In this document: positions 10,319 to 18,363 of the stretch, piece by piece
Layout of the letters: the number at the start of each line of letters is the position of its first letter
How positions within the stretch are numbered: position 1 is the stretch's first letter
Assembly: GCA_944383965.1 (NCBI GenBank)
Contig: CALWRQ010000004.1
Span: forward strand, 1 to 54,826
Source: an uncultured Lachnospiraceae bacterium
GTDB taxonomy: Bacteria > Bacillota > Clostridia > Lachnospirales > Lachnospiraceae
Length of the DNA stretch: 54,826 nucleotides
Direction: 5' to 3'
Translations under genes and position numbers: made by a program
The notes under the pieces: generated by a model
Told to the model about the DNA's origin: nothing
Databases searched by the model: none
The model's input: the letters and a program-made list of their open reading frames with translations, nothing else

Positions 10319-10341
10319 TTCTTTTTTCACTTTTTCATAAT
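10312..10341 (+). promoter_or_regulatory. Possible promoter for the FMN-binding-like gene
   Basis: TTTACA at 10312-10317 and CATAAT at 10336-10341 with an 18-bp spacer, reading rightward and overlapping the -35 of the divergent addB promoter. The match is only moderate. Confidence 0.35.
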
Positions 10342-10390
10342 CCGCAAACGCTGTACATAGGCTTTAACAAATACAGTCCGGAGGTCCTTT

Positions 10391-10831
10391 ATGAGCTCCA
10401 AAACCAAAATCGTCGTGCTTCGGATGAAAGAGATCATCTACACCGCGGTCTTTCTTCTGTTAGGCATCCTTCTCCTTTCTCTTTTTCTGTTCATGTTCCG
10501 CCCCGGAAAGGAAAATGCACCCGCATCCTCCCAGCAGGCCGACGCGCTTTACATACCGGGAGTTTATACCTCCTCCATCCGCCTGGGCAGCGAGCAGGTA
10601 TCCGTTCAGGTATCCGTGGATTCCTCCCATATCAACTCCATTGATCTGGTTCCCTTAAGCGAAGCAGTCACAGCCATGTACCCGCTCATGCAGCCGGCTC
10701 TGGATGACCTGGCCGATCAGATCTGCTCTCTTCAGTCCACAGAAAATCTCTCGTATGCCAGCGAAGCGAGATACACCTCCCAGGCTCTTCTGAATGCCAT
10801 CAATGATGCTTTACAAAAGGCTGAAAAGTAA
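10391..10831 (+). CDS. Membrane-anchored FMN-binding-domain-like protein
   Basis: Hypothetical protein of 146 residues with a short cytoplasmic start, one transmembrane segment (about 13-35) and an extracytoplasmic domain. The domain reads like FMN_bind: YIPGVYTSSIRLG, then VQVSVDSSHINSIDL, and a C-terminal YTSQALLNAINDAL. In flavinylated family members the region just before YTS is SGAT, and its Thr carries FMN; here it is SEAR, so covalent flavin attachment is unlikely. The start has GGAGG six bases upstream. It is followed 50 bases later by the MATE gene. The role is unknown. Confidence 0.75.
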   Translation: MSSKTKIVVLRMKEIIYTAVFLLLGILLLSLFLFMFRPGKENAPASSQQADALYIPGVYTSSIRLGSEQVSVQVSVDSSHINSIDLVPLSEAVTAMYPLMQPALDDLADQICSLQSTENLSYASEARYTSQALLNAINDALQKAEK

Positions 10832-10881
10832 ATATAATGAAGGCAGGATAAGACAAATTACAAATACTTTTGGAGAAAATC

Positions 10882-12276
10882 ATGAAAGCACAGATAGGAA
10901 ATGAAAAACAGGCTGTCCGGAACAGCATTACGGAAGGAGTCATCTGGCAGCAGCTCTTACTCTTCTTTTTCCCGATTCTGTTCGGGACCTTTTTTCAGCA
11001 GCTCTACAATACCGTAGACGCCGTTATCGTTGGACAGTTCGTGGGGACGGAGGCACTGGCCGCGGTAGGCGGCACCACCGGTACCCTGATCAATCTGTTT
11101 GTGGGATTCTTTGTCGGTCTGTCCTCCGGAGCCACAGTTACCATCTCTCAGTTCTACGGAGCCGGACAGCACGATATGGTAAGCAGGTCTGTCCATACGG
11201 CCATTGCCTTTTCTCTTGCAGTAGGTGCGGTGATGATGGCAGTGGGACTGGTCGGAGCCCCCTTTGCCCTGCAGGCCATGGGAACTCCCGATGCGGTCAT
11301 GGGTTACGCCACCTCCTACCTGCGGATCTATTTTGTGGGCATCATCGGCAATCTGATCTATAATATGGGCTCCGGAATTCTCCGTGCCATCGGTGATTCC
11401 AAGCGGCCTTTGTATTTCCTCATGGCCAGCTGCTTTACCAATATCGTACTGGATCTGCTTTTTGTGGTTGTCCTGGGCATGGAAGTGGCGGGAGCCGCCC
11501 TGGCTACCATTCTCTCCCAGCTGGTAAGCGCCGTGCTGGTGGTCATCGTACTGACCAGGACCTCCCAGTCCTATAAGCTGGATGTGAGAAAACTGAAGAT
11601 TGAAAGTTTCCTGGTAAAACGTATTGTACAGATCGGCCTGCCCGCCGGGCTTCAGTCTGTTATGTACAATGTTTCCAATGTCATTATCCAGTCCAGCGTG
11701 AATACTCTGGGCACTACTACGATCGCAGCCTACACGGCCTATTCCAAGATCGACAGTATTTTCTGGATGGTCATGAATGCATTCGGCATCTCCATCACCA
11801 CCTTTGTGGGACAGAACTACGGAGCGAACAAGCCGAAACGGGTAAAGCGGGGAGTCAATGTCTGTCTCGCCATGACTTTTGTGACCACAGTGATCCTCTG
11901 CCTTCTCCTTTACTTCTTCGGCGAATATATCTTCCGGCTCTTTACGGGAGACGGAGCAGTGATCAGCAGCGGTCTGGATATTCTTCATTTCATGGTTCCC
12001 ATGTTCTTCACCTACATTCTGATCGAGATTTATTCCGGATCTCTGAGAGGAATCGGGGACTGCTGGATTCCCATGATCCTGACCTGCATCGGTGTGTGCG
12101 TGCTCCGTGTGGCCTGGGTCATGATCGCCGTGCCTGTTCACCGTACCATGGTAACGATCCTGATCAGCTATCCTCTGTCCTGGACCACTACCTCCATCTG
12201 CTTCTTCATATATTTCCATTTCTTCAGCCGTCTGGGAAGGAAACGGATTCCGGTCAATACGGACGTAAACTGGTAA
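10882..12276 (+). CDS. MATE family efflux transporter
   Basis: Multidrug and toxic compound extrusion antiporter of the DinF/NorM-like type, 464 residues with about twelve hydrophobic segments. Typical features are the N-terminal LFFFPILFGTFFQQLYNTVDAVIVGQFVG, the repeated half-site MYNVSNVIIQSSVNTLGTTTIAAY, and GILRAIGDSKRP / GSLRGIGD. I use the ATG at 10882 because GGAG lies seven bases upstream; a TTG twelve bases earlier overlaps this site. Substrate cannot be predicted. A strong terminator follows the stop. Confidence 0.93.
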   Translation: MKAQIGNEKQAVRNSITEGVIWQQLLLFFFPILFGTFFQQLYNTVDAVIVGQFVGTEALAAVGGTTGTLINLFVGFFVGLSSGATVTISQFYGAGQHDMVSRSVHTAIAFSLAVGAVMMAVGLVGAPFALQAMGTPDAVMGYATSYLRIYFVGIIGNLIYNMGSGILRAIGDSKRPLYFLMASCFTNIVLDLLFVVVLGMEVAGAALATILSQLVSAVLVVIVLTRTSQSYKLDVRKLKIESFLVKRIVQIGLPAGLQSVMYNVSNVIIQSSVNTLGTTTIAAYTAYSKIDSIFWMVMNAFGISITTFVGQNYGANKPKRVKRGVNVCLAMTFVTTVILCLLLYFFGEYIFRLFTGDGAVISSGLDILHFMVPMFFTYILIEIYSGSLRGIGDCWIPMILTCIGVCVLRVAWVMIAVPVHRTMVTILISYPLSWTTTSICFFIYFHFFSRLGRKRIPVNTDVNW

Positions 12277-12291
12277 ACACCAGAATAAAAG

Positions 12292-12330
12292 AGCCAGGAA
12301 CGGGCTTTCCAGCCTATGTTCCTGGCTTTT
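12292..12330. terminator. Bidirectional intrinsic terminator
   Basis: A 10-bp perfect stem, AGCCAGGAAC (12292-12301) with GTTCCTGGCT (12318-12327), is followed by TTTT on the plus strand. On the minus strand it is followed by CTTTTATT. It lies between the convergent MATE gene and the small gene at 12349, so it can end both. Confidence 0.85.
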
Positions 12331-12348
12331 CTGATCTTTATTTCTCCC

Positions 12349-12708
12349 TTACCCTAAAAGTTCATCCTTTTTCTCAAGGATCTTTCTGGCTGCCGCGCAG
12401 GCAGGGCAGTCACAGTACTTTTCTCCTGCAGCCTTGATCTCTCTGCCGTGGGCAGCCAGCTGTGCGGCCTTTTCCTCACCGAACACCTGCTTTCCCCCTT
12501 CTGACTCCGCAAAGGCGATCAGTCCGTCCACAGGGACAATATCCGCTTCCAGCTCAGCCAGATATTTTTTCGTTTCTTCCTCTTCCCGGTCTGTTCCCAG
12601 TGCCTCCAGCCAGGCTCTGGCCGCTGCTTTTGCCTCTGCGCTGCAGCTGGCCGCCTCCATCAGCTCTTTCGTTCTTTCCGAGGCATATTCCCGTACGCTC
12701 TGATTCAT
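12349..12708 (-). CDS. Small conserved soluble protein with CDCPAC motif
   Basis: A 119-residue acidic, Ala/Glu-rich and probably helical soluble protein. The C-terminal YCDCPACAAARKILEKK contains two closely spaced CxxC-like cysteines and could bind metal. I have seen this family in Lachnospiraceae genomes, sometimes under unreliable names such as 'molecular chaperone Hsp90'; it bears no resemblance to the GHKL ATPase of Hsp90. The ATG at 12708 is preceded by GGGAGAG with suitable spacing, and a good promoter lies upstream. Function unknown. Confidence 0.8.
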   Translation of the reverse strand: MNQSVREYASERTKELMEAASCSAEAKAAARAWLEALGTDREEEETKKYLAELEADIVPVDGLIAFAESEGGKQVFGEEKAAQLAAHGREIKAAGEKYCDCPACAAARKILEKKDELLG

Positions 12709-12741
12709 GAAAATCTCTCCCTTCTTTCCCGTATTGATCTG

Positions 12742-12770
12742 ATTGTATCACAGACCGGCTTTCCGTTCAA
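12742..12770 (-). promoter_or_regulatory. Promoter of the CDCPAC small gene
   Basis: TTGAAC (12765-12770), 17-bp spacer and TACAAT (12742-12747), with the extended -10 form TGATACAAT, as in the addB promoter. Confidence 0.65.
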
Positions 12771-12796
12771 CCGCCCGTTCCCGCAGGGAAAGCAGT

Positions 12797-13672
12797 TCAG
12801 CCGGCCCTCTCCCCCTCTCTGGGAATCTCAAATTCGGGGCTGCCCTCCGAACCGGGAGCGATCTCATATTTTTCAAATACAATCACCGGATTTCCCGACT
12901 CATTCACGTAGAACTTCGTATTTTCATCCACACCCTTAAATTCATCCGGCCAGTATACTCCTTCCCCTGTCTCCATCTGTTCTTCCATCCGGCTGCGGAT
13001 GCATCGGTCCGCTGTTTCTCTGTAATTTTCCCCCAGAAGGTCCTGAAGAGTGAGGAGTTTTCCCGTATTCAGATCAAAATTATAATACCTGGTCTCACTG
13101 TAGGCGGAAGTCCAGCTCTCCGTTCCCATAACTGCCAGAGACAGGTAACGGTCTGTCTGAGCCTTGATTTCGTACCATACCCGGATCTCAATGTTGTGTG
13201 CTGCCCATTCTTCCTCTGTCCCTCCCGTATCCAGAAATGCCTGACGGTATTCTCTGGCTCGGAGCACCGCCTCATCCCCATATTCCTGACACAGGCGGTG
13301 GATTTCTTCATTGACTGCCTCTTCTGTCCCCTTCAGATCTTCCCGGATCATTTCCACACTGGGAATATCCACGGTGATCTTCAGATCCTCAGTCTCCGTT
13401 TCATAAGAGCGGAATGTCAGGACCTTTGCGATGGAACCGATCACCGGAACCTTTGATGCATTTTCCGCAAATACGGTGTTTGTATTCAGAGCGGTCACAA
13501 AAACCGCCGCTGCTGCCGCTGCTGCCGTCAGTCCGTTCCGGATTCTCCGGATCTCCGCCGCCCGTCTTCTTTTTCTCGCCGCCTTGTTCACCTCTTCCTG
13601 GATCCGTTCCGACAGTTCCGCCGGAATGGGAATACGGTCATAAATTTCCTTTGCTCCCTCGATCTGTTTCAT
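12797..13672 (-). CDS. RsiV-like anti-sigma factor (DUF3298 domain)
   Basis: Membrane-anchored regulator of the adjacent ECF sigma factor, 291 residues. The N-terminal 45 residues are cytoplasmic and basic (ARKRRRAAEIRR). One transmembrane segment spans about 47-65 (an Ala-rich run then VFVTALNTN). The outer part carries the DUF3298 pattern FDLNTGKLLTLQDLLGENY and NPVIVFEKYEIAPGSEG. In Bacillus subtilis RsiV is cleaved after binding lysozyme and releases SigV; a similar envelope-stress role is inferred. Its ATG overlaps the sigma stop by four bases (ATGA), which indicates translational coupling. Confidence 0.85.
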   Translation of the reverse strand: MKQIEGAKEIYDRIPIPAELSERIQEEVNKAARKRRRAAEIRRIRNGLTAAAAAAAVFVTALNTNTVFAENASKVPVIGSIAKVLTFRSYETETEDLKITVDIPSVEMIREDLKGTEEAVNEEIHRLCQEYGDEAVLRAREYRQAFLDTGGTEEEWAAHNIEIRVWYEIKAQTDRYLSLAVMGTESWTSAYSETRYYNFDLNTGKLLTLQDLLGENYRETADRCIRSRMEEQMETGEGVYWPDEFKGVDENTKFYVNESGNPVIVFEKYEIAPGSEGSPEFEIPREGERAG

Positions 13673-14169
13673 ATATCCACCTCCTGAACCATCACTACCT
13701 TCAGTTCCTTCAGTCCCCGGTACAGCTTTGCCTTCACCGTATTCAGATTCATTTCCATTATCTGGGCAATGTCCTTCAGCGGCAGCTCCTCATAAAACCG
13801 GAGCTTGATGATGCTCTGCACATCCTCCGCCAGACTGTTGATATGGGAATACAGTTCCTCCCCTGTTTCGTATCCCTTTTCCTCATAGGAAGCCTCCTCC
13901 TGAAGGGAATCCCCCGTAAGCACCAGACGCTTTTTCTCTTTCAGAAGAAGAAGGCTTTCATTTACCACAATACGGTACATCCAGGTTCTCACCGCATTTT
14001 CATTCTTCAGGCTTCCGTAATGCTCCAGAGCTTTGCAGACCGCATTCTGGACCGCATCCAGAGCATCCTGTTCATTCTGTACATAGCTGTACGCCAGCCG
14101 GTAAAACTTGTCCTGGTTTTCTACGATATAGGAAACCACCTTCTCGTACAGATCCTGTTTCACATTCAT
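13669..14169 (-). CDS. ECF RNA polymerase sigma factor (SigV-like)
   Basis: Extracytoplasmic-function sigma-70 factor of about 166 residues. Region 2 is FYRLAYSYVQNEQDALDAVQ and the following WMYRIVVNESL; region 4 is LRFYEELPLKDIAQIMEMN with NTVKAKLYRGL. The start is uncertain: GTG at 14172, ATG at 14169 and GTG at 14163 all lie close to GAGGTG; I use the ATG. The pairing with an RsiV-like anti-sigma indicates autoregulated control of an envelope-stress regulon. Confidence 0.9.
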   Translation of the reverse strand: MNVKQDLYEKVVSYIVENQDKFYRLAYSYVQNEQDALDAVQNAVCKALEHYGSLKNENAVRTWMYRIVVNESLLLLKEKKRLVLTGDSLQEEASYEEKGYETGEELYSHINSLAEDVQSIIKLRFYEELPLKDIAQIMEMNLNTVKAKLYRGLKELKVVMVQEVDI

Positions 14170-14203
14170 CACCTCACTGTGCTGTTTACTTTTTTCTACT
14201 CTA

Positions 14204-14232
14204 TAGATGACCGTACAGGCGGAAAAGTTGCA
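14204..14232 (-). promoter_or_regulatory. Possible autoregulated ECF promoter
   Basis: On the minus strand TGCAACTTTT (14223-14232) followed by CGGTCATCTA (14204-14213). The AAC core of the -35 and the CGGTC of the -10 resemble ECF promoters, but the spacing is a little short. It would let the sigma factor drive its own operon. Confidence 0.4.
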
Positions 14233-14253
14233 GCATATCTTCCAAAAAGCTCA

Positions 14254-14288
14254 GAAAAAGCGGAAACTGTTTCCAGCTCCGCTTTTTT
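14254..14288. terminator. Terminator between MBL hydrolase and sigma operon
   Basis: AGCGGA (14259-14264) pairs with TCCGCT (14278-14283) around a 13-base loop, flanked by five A on one side and six T on the other. It should end transcription of the minus-strand hydrolase gene, whose stop is at 14302. Confidence 0.6.
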
Positions 14289-14301
14289 CATTTTTTATGG
14301 A

Positions 14302-15339
14302 TCAGATCATGGCCGACTGCCAGTAATAAGTCCCGTTCCTCTCCGTCCGGATCACAAAATCCTCATCCAGAAGATATTCCAGGCAGGAAAAGGTCTTGCT
14401 CATGACCATTTTCAGTTTCACAAATTCATCTGTATCCTCCGGAATCCCCCTCATTCCGTAAGCCGTACAGGCCACTTCTCTCACCGTCATTTTCCGGCCG
14501 CTGTGGTCCAGAATCCTTTTTATCATGTCTGCCTTATCCAGATAGGAAAAAACGATCCGCTCCGCTACCCGCCTCACGTCCCGGATGGGATCTCCGTGGG
14601 CCGGAATGAGCAGGCAGTCTCCGTACTGGTGCATCAGCTGATCCAAAGACCTGAAATAGGCTTCCAGCAGGTGATCCCCCTCGTAAGTAGTTCCCACAAT
14701 GGGAACAATTCCGTCTATGATCTGATCTCCGGAAAACAGCAGTTTCTTTTTTCTGTCCAGCAGCCCCATCTGACCATATGTATGTCCTCTCAGAGGTACG
14801 GCCTCAAAGCAATAATCTCCGTAGGAGAAGAGCTGTCCTCCGGTCACCGGAAGGGAATGAAATTCCGGCACTTCATACTCCCATCCCCGGTTGCTCTCCA
14901 CTCTCCGGCGGATCTCCATGAACATTTCCCATACCTCCGGCGTTCCTTCCGGTGTCACGCCTACACTTCTCAGGACCTCATACTGGCTGTTCCCGCTGTC
15001 TTTTCCCCGTTCATGATTGTAATACAGGCAGTCATACGGATGACGGTTCTCCTCCGGGTTCATGAACAGTCTGGCTCCCCGGCTCTCATACACCGCTGCC
15101 AGACCGGTATGATCATGGTGCTTGTGGGTAAGAAAAACATCCAGCCGGTCAAAAGATATTCCCAGTTTCTCCAGGATCTCCTCCATTTTTTTCAGGCAGT
15201 TCTGTTTCCGATACCCTGTATCGATCATCAGACTGCGCTCCCCCGGCTTTCCCTGTATAAGGAAGATATGGATCTCCCTGGTCACCCCCTGATCCGAAGT
15301 CAGTTCTATTTCAAAAATCCCCGGCAGCAGCTCTGTCAT
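14302..15339 (-). CDS. MBL-fold metallo-hydrolase
   Basis: Metallo-beta-lactamase-fold hydrolase of 345 residues. The zinc motif HxHxDH appears as THKHHDHTG; further metal ligands are in LRGHTYGQ and IPAHGDP. An additional C-terminal region of about 100 residues (MIKRILDHSGRKMTVREVA) resembles the winged-helix tail of glyoxalase-II-like or LACTB2-like hydrolases. The ATG at 15339 is preceded by GGAGGAAC. It has its own promoter and is divergent from the methyltransferase gene. Substrate unknown. Confidence 0.85.
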   Translation of the reverse strand: MTELLPGIFEIELTSDQGVTREIHIFLIQGKPGERSLMIDTGYRKQNCLKKMEEILEKLGISFDRLDVFLTHKHHDHTGLAAVYESRGARLFMNPEENRHPYDCLYYNHERGKDSGNSQYEVLRSVGVTPEGTPEVWEMFMEIRRRVESNRGWEYEVPEFHSLPVTGGQLFSYGDYCFEAVPLRGHTYGQMGLLDRKKKLLFSGDQIIDGIVPIVGTTYEGDHLLEAYFRSLDQLMHQYGDCLLIPAHGDPIRDVRRVAERIVFSYLDKADMIKRILDHSGRKMTVREVACTAYGMRGIPEDTDEFVKLKMVMSKTFSCLEYLLDEDFVIRTERNGTYYWQSAMI

Positions 15340-15376
15340 ATGTCTGTTCCTCCTCTGAGGTTATTTCTCTAACAAC

Positions 15377-15405
15377 AGTATAAATCACCCCGGTCTATTT
15401 TTCAA
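15377..15405 (-). promoter_or_regulatory. Promoter of the MBL-fold hydrolase gene
   Basis: TTGAAA (15400-15405), 17-bp spacer, TATACT (15377-15382) on the minus strand, about 40 bases upstream of the start codon. Confidence 0.65.
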
Positions 15406-15415
15406 GCCAAGCCTC

Positions 15416-15444
15416 TTGCCACTGACTGATCTCCGGAGTATACT
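15416..15444 (+). promoter_or_regulatory. Promoter of the TylF-like methyltransferase gene
   Basis: TTGCCA (15416-15421), 17-bp spacer, TATACT (15439-15444), back to back with the hydrolase promoter. Confidence 0.6.
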
Positions 15445-15498
15445 GGATTCACATTGAAAAATAACCTCTGCTCCGATCAGAAAGAAAGGATGGTCTTC

Positions 15499-16356
15499 AT
15501 GAATTCCCTGGTAATTTTAGGAGCCGGTCAGTTCGGCCGTGCCTGTTTCTCACTGATTAATACAGAATTTTTCCGGATCATTGCCTTCGGCGACAACAGC
15601 CCCTCCCTCCGGGGTACCTTCCTGAAGGAAATCCCGGTTCTTTCCGTGGAAGATGCTATCGCCTCCCGTCCTGACTGTATTCTCATTGCCGTCTCCGGGC
15701 AGGAACGGTCCGATGCCCTTTTGCATCAGGCTCAGGAGGCCGGTTTCAGAGGAAAGGTCCTGTTCCTCCAGAATCTGCGGCAGCTTCTGGACATCCGCAG
15801 CGCTGTCCTCTGCCGTATGGCAGACCGTCTGAAAGCCGGATCCGTACCGGGAGCCATCGGGGAGCTGGGCGTCTACCGGGGATTTACCGCCGGAAAGCTG
15901 AACGCTCTGTTTCCTGACCGCCCTCTCTATCTTTTTGACACCTTTGAAGGCTTCTCCTCACAGGATATAAAAGAAGAGACGGCCCGCAGCTGCTCCTTCG
16001 CCCGTGAAGGCGAATTTTCTGATACCAGTGAGCAGCTGGTTCTGTCTCTTCTTCCCTTTCCCCGGCAGGCCGTGATCCGGAAAGGCTTTTTTCCCGACTC
16101 TGCAGAGGGTCTGGAACACGTAACCTATGCGCTGGTCAGCCTGGATGCCGATCTGTATGCCCCGATTCTGGCCGGACTGCGCTATTTCTTTCCCAGACTT
16201 TCTCCCGGGGGAATGATTCTTCTTCATGATTACAACAATGACCGTTTCCGGGGAGCCCACCAGGCCGTGGATGCCTATGAAGCAGAATCCGGCCCTCTTT
16301 CCCTGGTTCCTCTCTGCGATCTTCACGGTACCGCGGTGATTGTAAAGCCATTCTGA
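15499..16356 (+). CDS. TylF/MycF-like methyltransferase with N-terminal Rossmann domain
   Basis: Predicted SAM-dependent O-methyltransferase, 285 residues, in two parts. Residues about 1-85 form a Rossmann-like unit beginning LVILGAGQFGRACFS, like the nucleotide-binding domain of PglD-type sugar enzymes. Residues about 110-285 match the TylF/macrocin O-methyltransferase family: GELGVYRGFTAGKLN, LYLFDTFEGF, LVSLDADLYAPI and LLHDYNNDRFRGAHQAVDAY, with the acidic metal and SAM residues retained. The ATG at 15499 has AAAGGA eight bases upstream. No sugar-biosynthesis genes flank it, so the acceptor is unknown; polysaccharide or glycan modification is one possibility. Confidence 0.78.
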   Translation: MNSLVILGAGQFGRACFSLINTEFFRIIAFGDNSPSLRGTFLKEIPVLSVEDAIASRPDCILIAVSGQERSDALLHQAQEAGFRGKVLFLQNLRQLLDIRSAVLCRMADRLKAGSVPGAIGELGVYRGFTAGKLNALFPDRPLYLFDTFEGFSSQDIKEETARSCSFAREGEFSDTSEQLVLSLLPFPRQAVIRKGFFPDSAEGLEHVTYALVSLDADLYAPILAGLRYFFPRLSPGGMILLHDYNNDRFRGAHQAVDAYEAESGPLSLVPLCDLHGTAVIVKPF

Positions 16357-16365
16357 GAAAGCTCC

Positions 16366-17406
16366 TCAGCCGGCCTGCTTCCGGCTCTCCGCCCTGACCT
16401 GGATCAGTTCTCCCGCAATGCTGACCGCAATCTCCGCAGGAGTTTCCGCCAGGATCCTGGTACCGATGGGCATATGGCAGCTCTCAATTTCCTCCAGAGC
16501 GAACCCATCTTCCAGGAGCTTTTCCGTCACCACCCGGATCTTGTTCCTGCTTCCCATGACTCCTATATATTTAGGCTTCGCGCTCAGGGCCTGGCGCTGC
16601 ACATAATAGTCAAACTGATGGCCTCTGGTCATGATGCAGACATAATCCCGGGAAGTGATATGCAGATAGTCTCCGATGCGGTTCATATCCCCCACCACGG
16701 TTTCCTTCGCATCCGGAAATACTTCCGGATTGGAAAATTCCTCCCGGTCATCCATGACCACACAGGAAAATCCCACCTGAGAAAGGAGCGGCACCAGCTT
16801 CTGGGCCACATGTCCTCCCCCGAACACATACACGGTCCCTGCCTGGACCAGCGGTTCAATATAGTATCTTCTGTTTTCCGCCTCTGCCTGGAGTGCCTTT
16901 CCGCAGAATGCATCCGGTCCTTTTTTCCGGATCAGTTCGGAAAAGGTTCCCGTCCCTTCTCTCCGTTCTTTTTCCGTGCAGATATCCATCTTCCAGCAGG
17001 TCTCGTCCGTAATATCCAGGACCAGCCAGCTGTCCTCATCCTTCCGGAACGCTTCTTCCGCACGGCGGGCCAGATCCCTCAATTCCCCGTTTTCCGGATC
17101 AGCATACTGAAAACAGACCGTTACATTTCCTCCGCAGACCATTCCGATGTCCGCTACCTGATCCCTTGTAAGGGTGTATCCCTTAATACAGGAAGTCCGG
17201 TTTTTCAGAGCCTCCGTTGCTTTCTGAAATGCCCGGTACTCTACTGCTCCCCCTCCTATGGTTCCGCAGACGATTCCGTCCTCCGTCACCAGCATGCGGG
17301 AACCGGCTCCCCTGGGGGTGGATCCGGAACTGGCGATTACTGTGACCAGCACCGCTCCTTTTCCCTGCTCCAGATATTCTCTCAGTTTTCTGAAAAGTTT
17401 CTCCAT
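16366..17406 (-). CDS. XdhC/CoxF-family molybdenum-hydroxylase maturation protein
   Basis: XdhC proteins bind the molybdenum cofactor, help insert the sulfido ligand and deliver the cofactor to xanthine-dehydrogenase-type enzymes. It has 346 residues. The N-terminal domain has SSGSTPRGAGSRML and GTIGGGAVEYR. The C-terminal Rossmann domain has VYVFGGGHVAQKLVPLL, MTRGHQFDYYVQ, GVMGSRNK and TPAEIAVSIAGELI. The ATG at 17406 lies 5 bases after the preceding stop and has GGGAG upstream. It is the last gene of the long molybdenum run and presumably serves the enzyme at 30281-35612. Confidence 0.9.
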   Translation of the reverse strand: MEKLFRKLREYLEQGKGAVLVTVIASSGSTPRGAGSRMLVTEDGIVCGTIGGGAVEYRAFQKATEALKNRTSCIKGYTLTRDQVADIGMVCGGNVTVCFQYADPENGELRDLARRAEEAFRKDEDSWLVLDITDETCWKMDICTEKERREGTGTFSELIRKKGPDAFCGKALQAEAENRRYYIEPLVQAGTVYVFGGGHVAQKLVPLLSQVGFSCVVMDDREEFSNPEVFPDAKETVVGDMNRIGDYLHITSRDYVCIMTRGHQFDYYVQRQALSAKPKYIGVMGSRNKIRVVTEKLLEDGFALEEIESCHMPIGTRILAETPAEIAVSIAGELIQVRAESRKQAG

Positions 17407-17410
17407 TCTG

Positions 17411-18352
17411 TCACTCCCGTTCCTTTCCGTATTCCGGAAAATATTCTCTGAAAAGTCTTACCGACTCTTCTCTCAGTCTCTGTTCCATATTTCTGTATCT
17501 TTCCAGCATATCCGCCGCCTTCGGAGTAAGCTGGGAAAAGCCGCCTTCCGCTCCCCCGGACCGGGTGACCAGAAGAGGAAATCCCAGCTGCCGTTCCGCC
17601 TCTTTCAGAAGATTCCAGCCCTTGGTGTAGGACATATGCATCTGGCGGCAGGCTGTCTGCATGGAACCTGTATGATCGATCAGCCCCAGGAACTGCGACA
17701 TCTCCGGTCCGAAAAATCCTTCGTTCCGTTCAAACTGCAGCTGGACCTGAGGGTGAATCTGGATCTTTTTCTGTTCCATGGAAGGACGGATGCAGTCTTC
17801 TTTTGTTTCCACTGCCTGAATAATGCCTTCGTCCTCCACGGTGATCTCTTCCACCTGTTTCTCCACCTCCGGCTGCCGGAGCGCTCCCCGCAGCCCGTAA
17901 TCGCCCTCATAGGCTGTAATCTGTCCGATGATCTCTCTCGTCAGAAGGACCGGATGTCCCCTTCTTCCGTTTAACACCGGACAGACTGCAGCACCGCGGC
18001 AATCCATCATCCTGCGCACCGTAACCGGAAGAAACATGGGAAATTTCGCCGGCAGAACAAATACCCGGTCACACAGGTCTTCTATATATTTCAGCCCCAT
18101 GCAGATGCTGTAAAACATCTGTGTATTTTCATAATCTCTGTTTCTGAGACAGATCACCCTGAGCCTGGATATATGCTTTTCCAGTTCATCTCCGTGATTT
18201 CCGGTCACTACCACCACCGGGTCAATCCCCGCCTGCTGCATGGTGATGATGATGCGGCGGATCACCGTACTGTCTCCTACCGGCAGCATGGGGCGGAATT
18301 CCTTCTGTTCCTTTTCTTCCCCCGCCGCTATGATCAATGCTCCTGTTTTCAT
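17411..18352 (-). CDS. Degenerate MobA-like nucleotidyltransferase fused to ModE-type HTH domain
   Basis: A 313-residue fusion. Residues 1-190 follow the MobA/MocA fold but have lost key residues. The Arg of AAGxSxR is Glu15, and the catalytic Asp motif (PGDVP in the intact paralogue at 24723) reads PAKFP at 101-105. Residues about 205-285 are a ModE/LysR-like winged helix: GPEMSQFLGLIDHTGSMQTA, MSYTKGWNLLKEAERQLG, FPLLVTRSGGAEGGFSQLT. I infer a DNA-binding regulator whose dead transferase domain senses cofactor, nucleotide or protein state, in place of the MOP domain of normal ModE. The ATG at 18352 has AGGAG upstream. It sits next to modC. Confidence 0.8.
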   Translation of the reverse strand: MKTGALIIAAGEEKEQKEFRPMLPVGDSTVIRRIIITMQQAGIDPVVVVTGNHGDELEKHISRLRVICLRNRDYENTQMFYSICMGLKYIEDLCDRVFVLPAKFPMFLPVTVRRMMDCRGAAVCPVLNGRRGHPVLLTREIIGQITAYEGDYGLRGALRQPEVEKQVEEITVEDEGIIQAVETKEDCIRPSMEQKKIQIHPQVQLQFERNEGFFGPEMSQFLGLIDHTGSMQTACRQMHMSYTKGWNLLKEAERQLGFPLLVTRSGGAEGGFSQLTPKAADMLERYRNMEQRLREESVRLFREYFPEYGKERE

Positions 18353-18363
18353 AAAATCTCCTG

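Noticed and set aside
10957..12219. 420-residue minus-strand frame opposite the MATE gene
   Set aside because: Composition is rich in Gly, His and Asp from codon complementarity, and it has no recognisable motif. The plus-strand MATE protein is unambiguous.
13414..15372. 652-residue plus-strand frame
   Set aside because: Spans three real minus-strand genes (anti-sigma, sigma, MBL hydrolase); a shadow frame.
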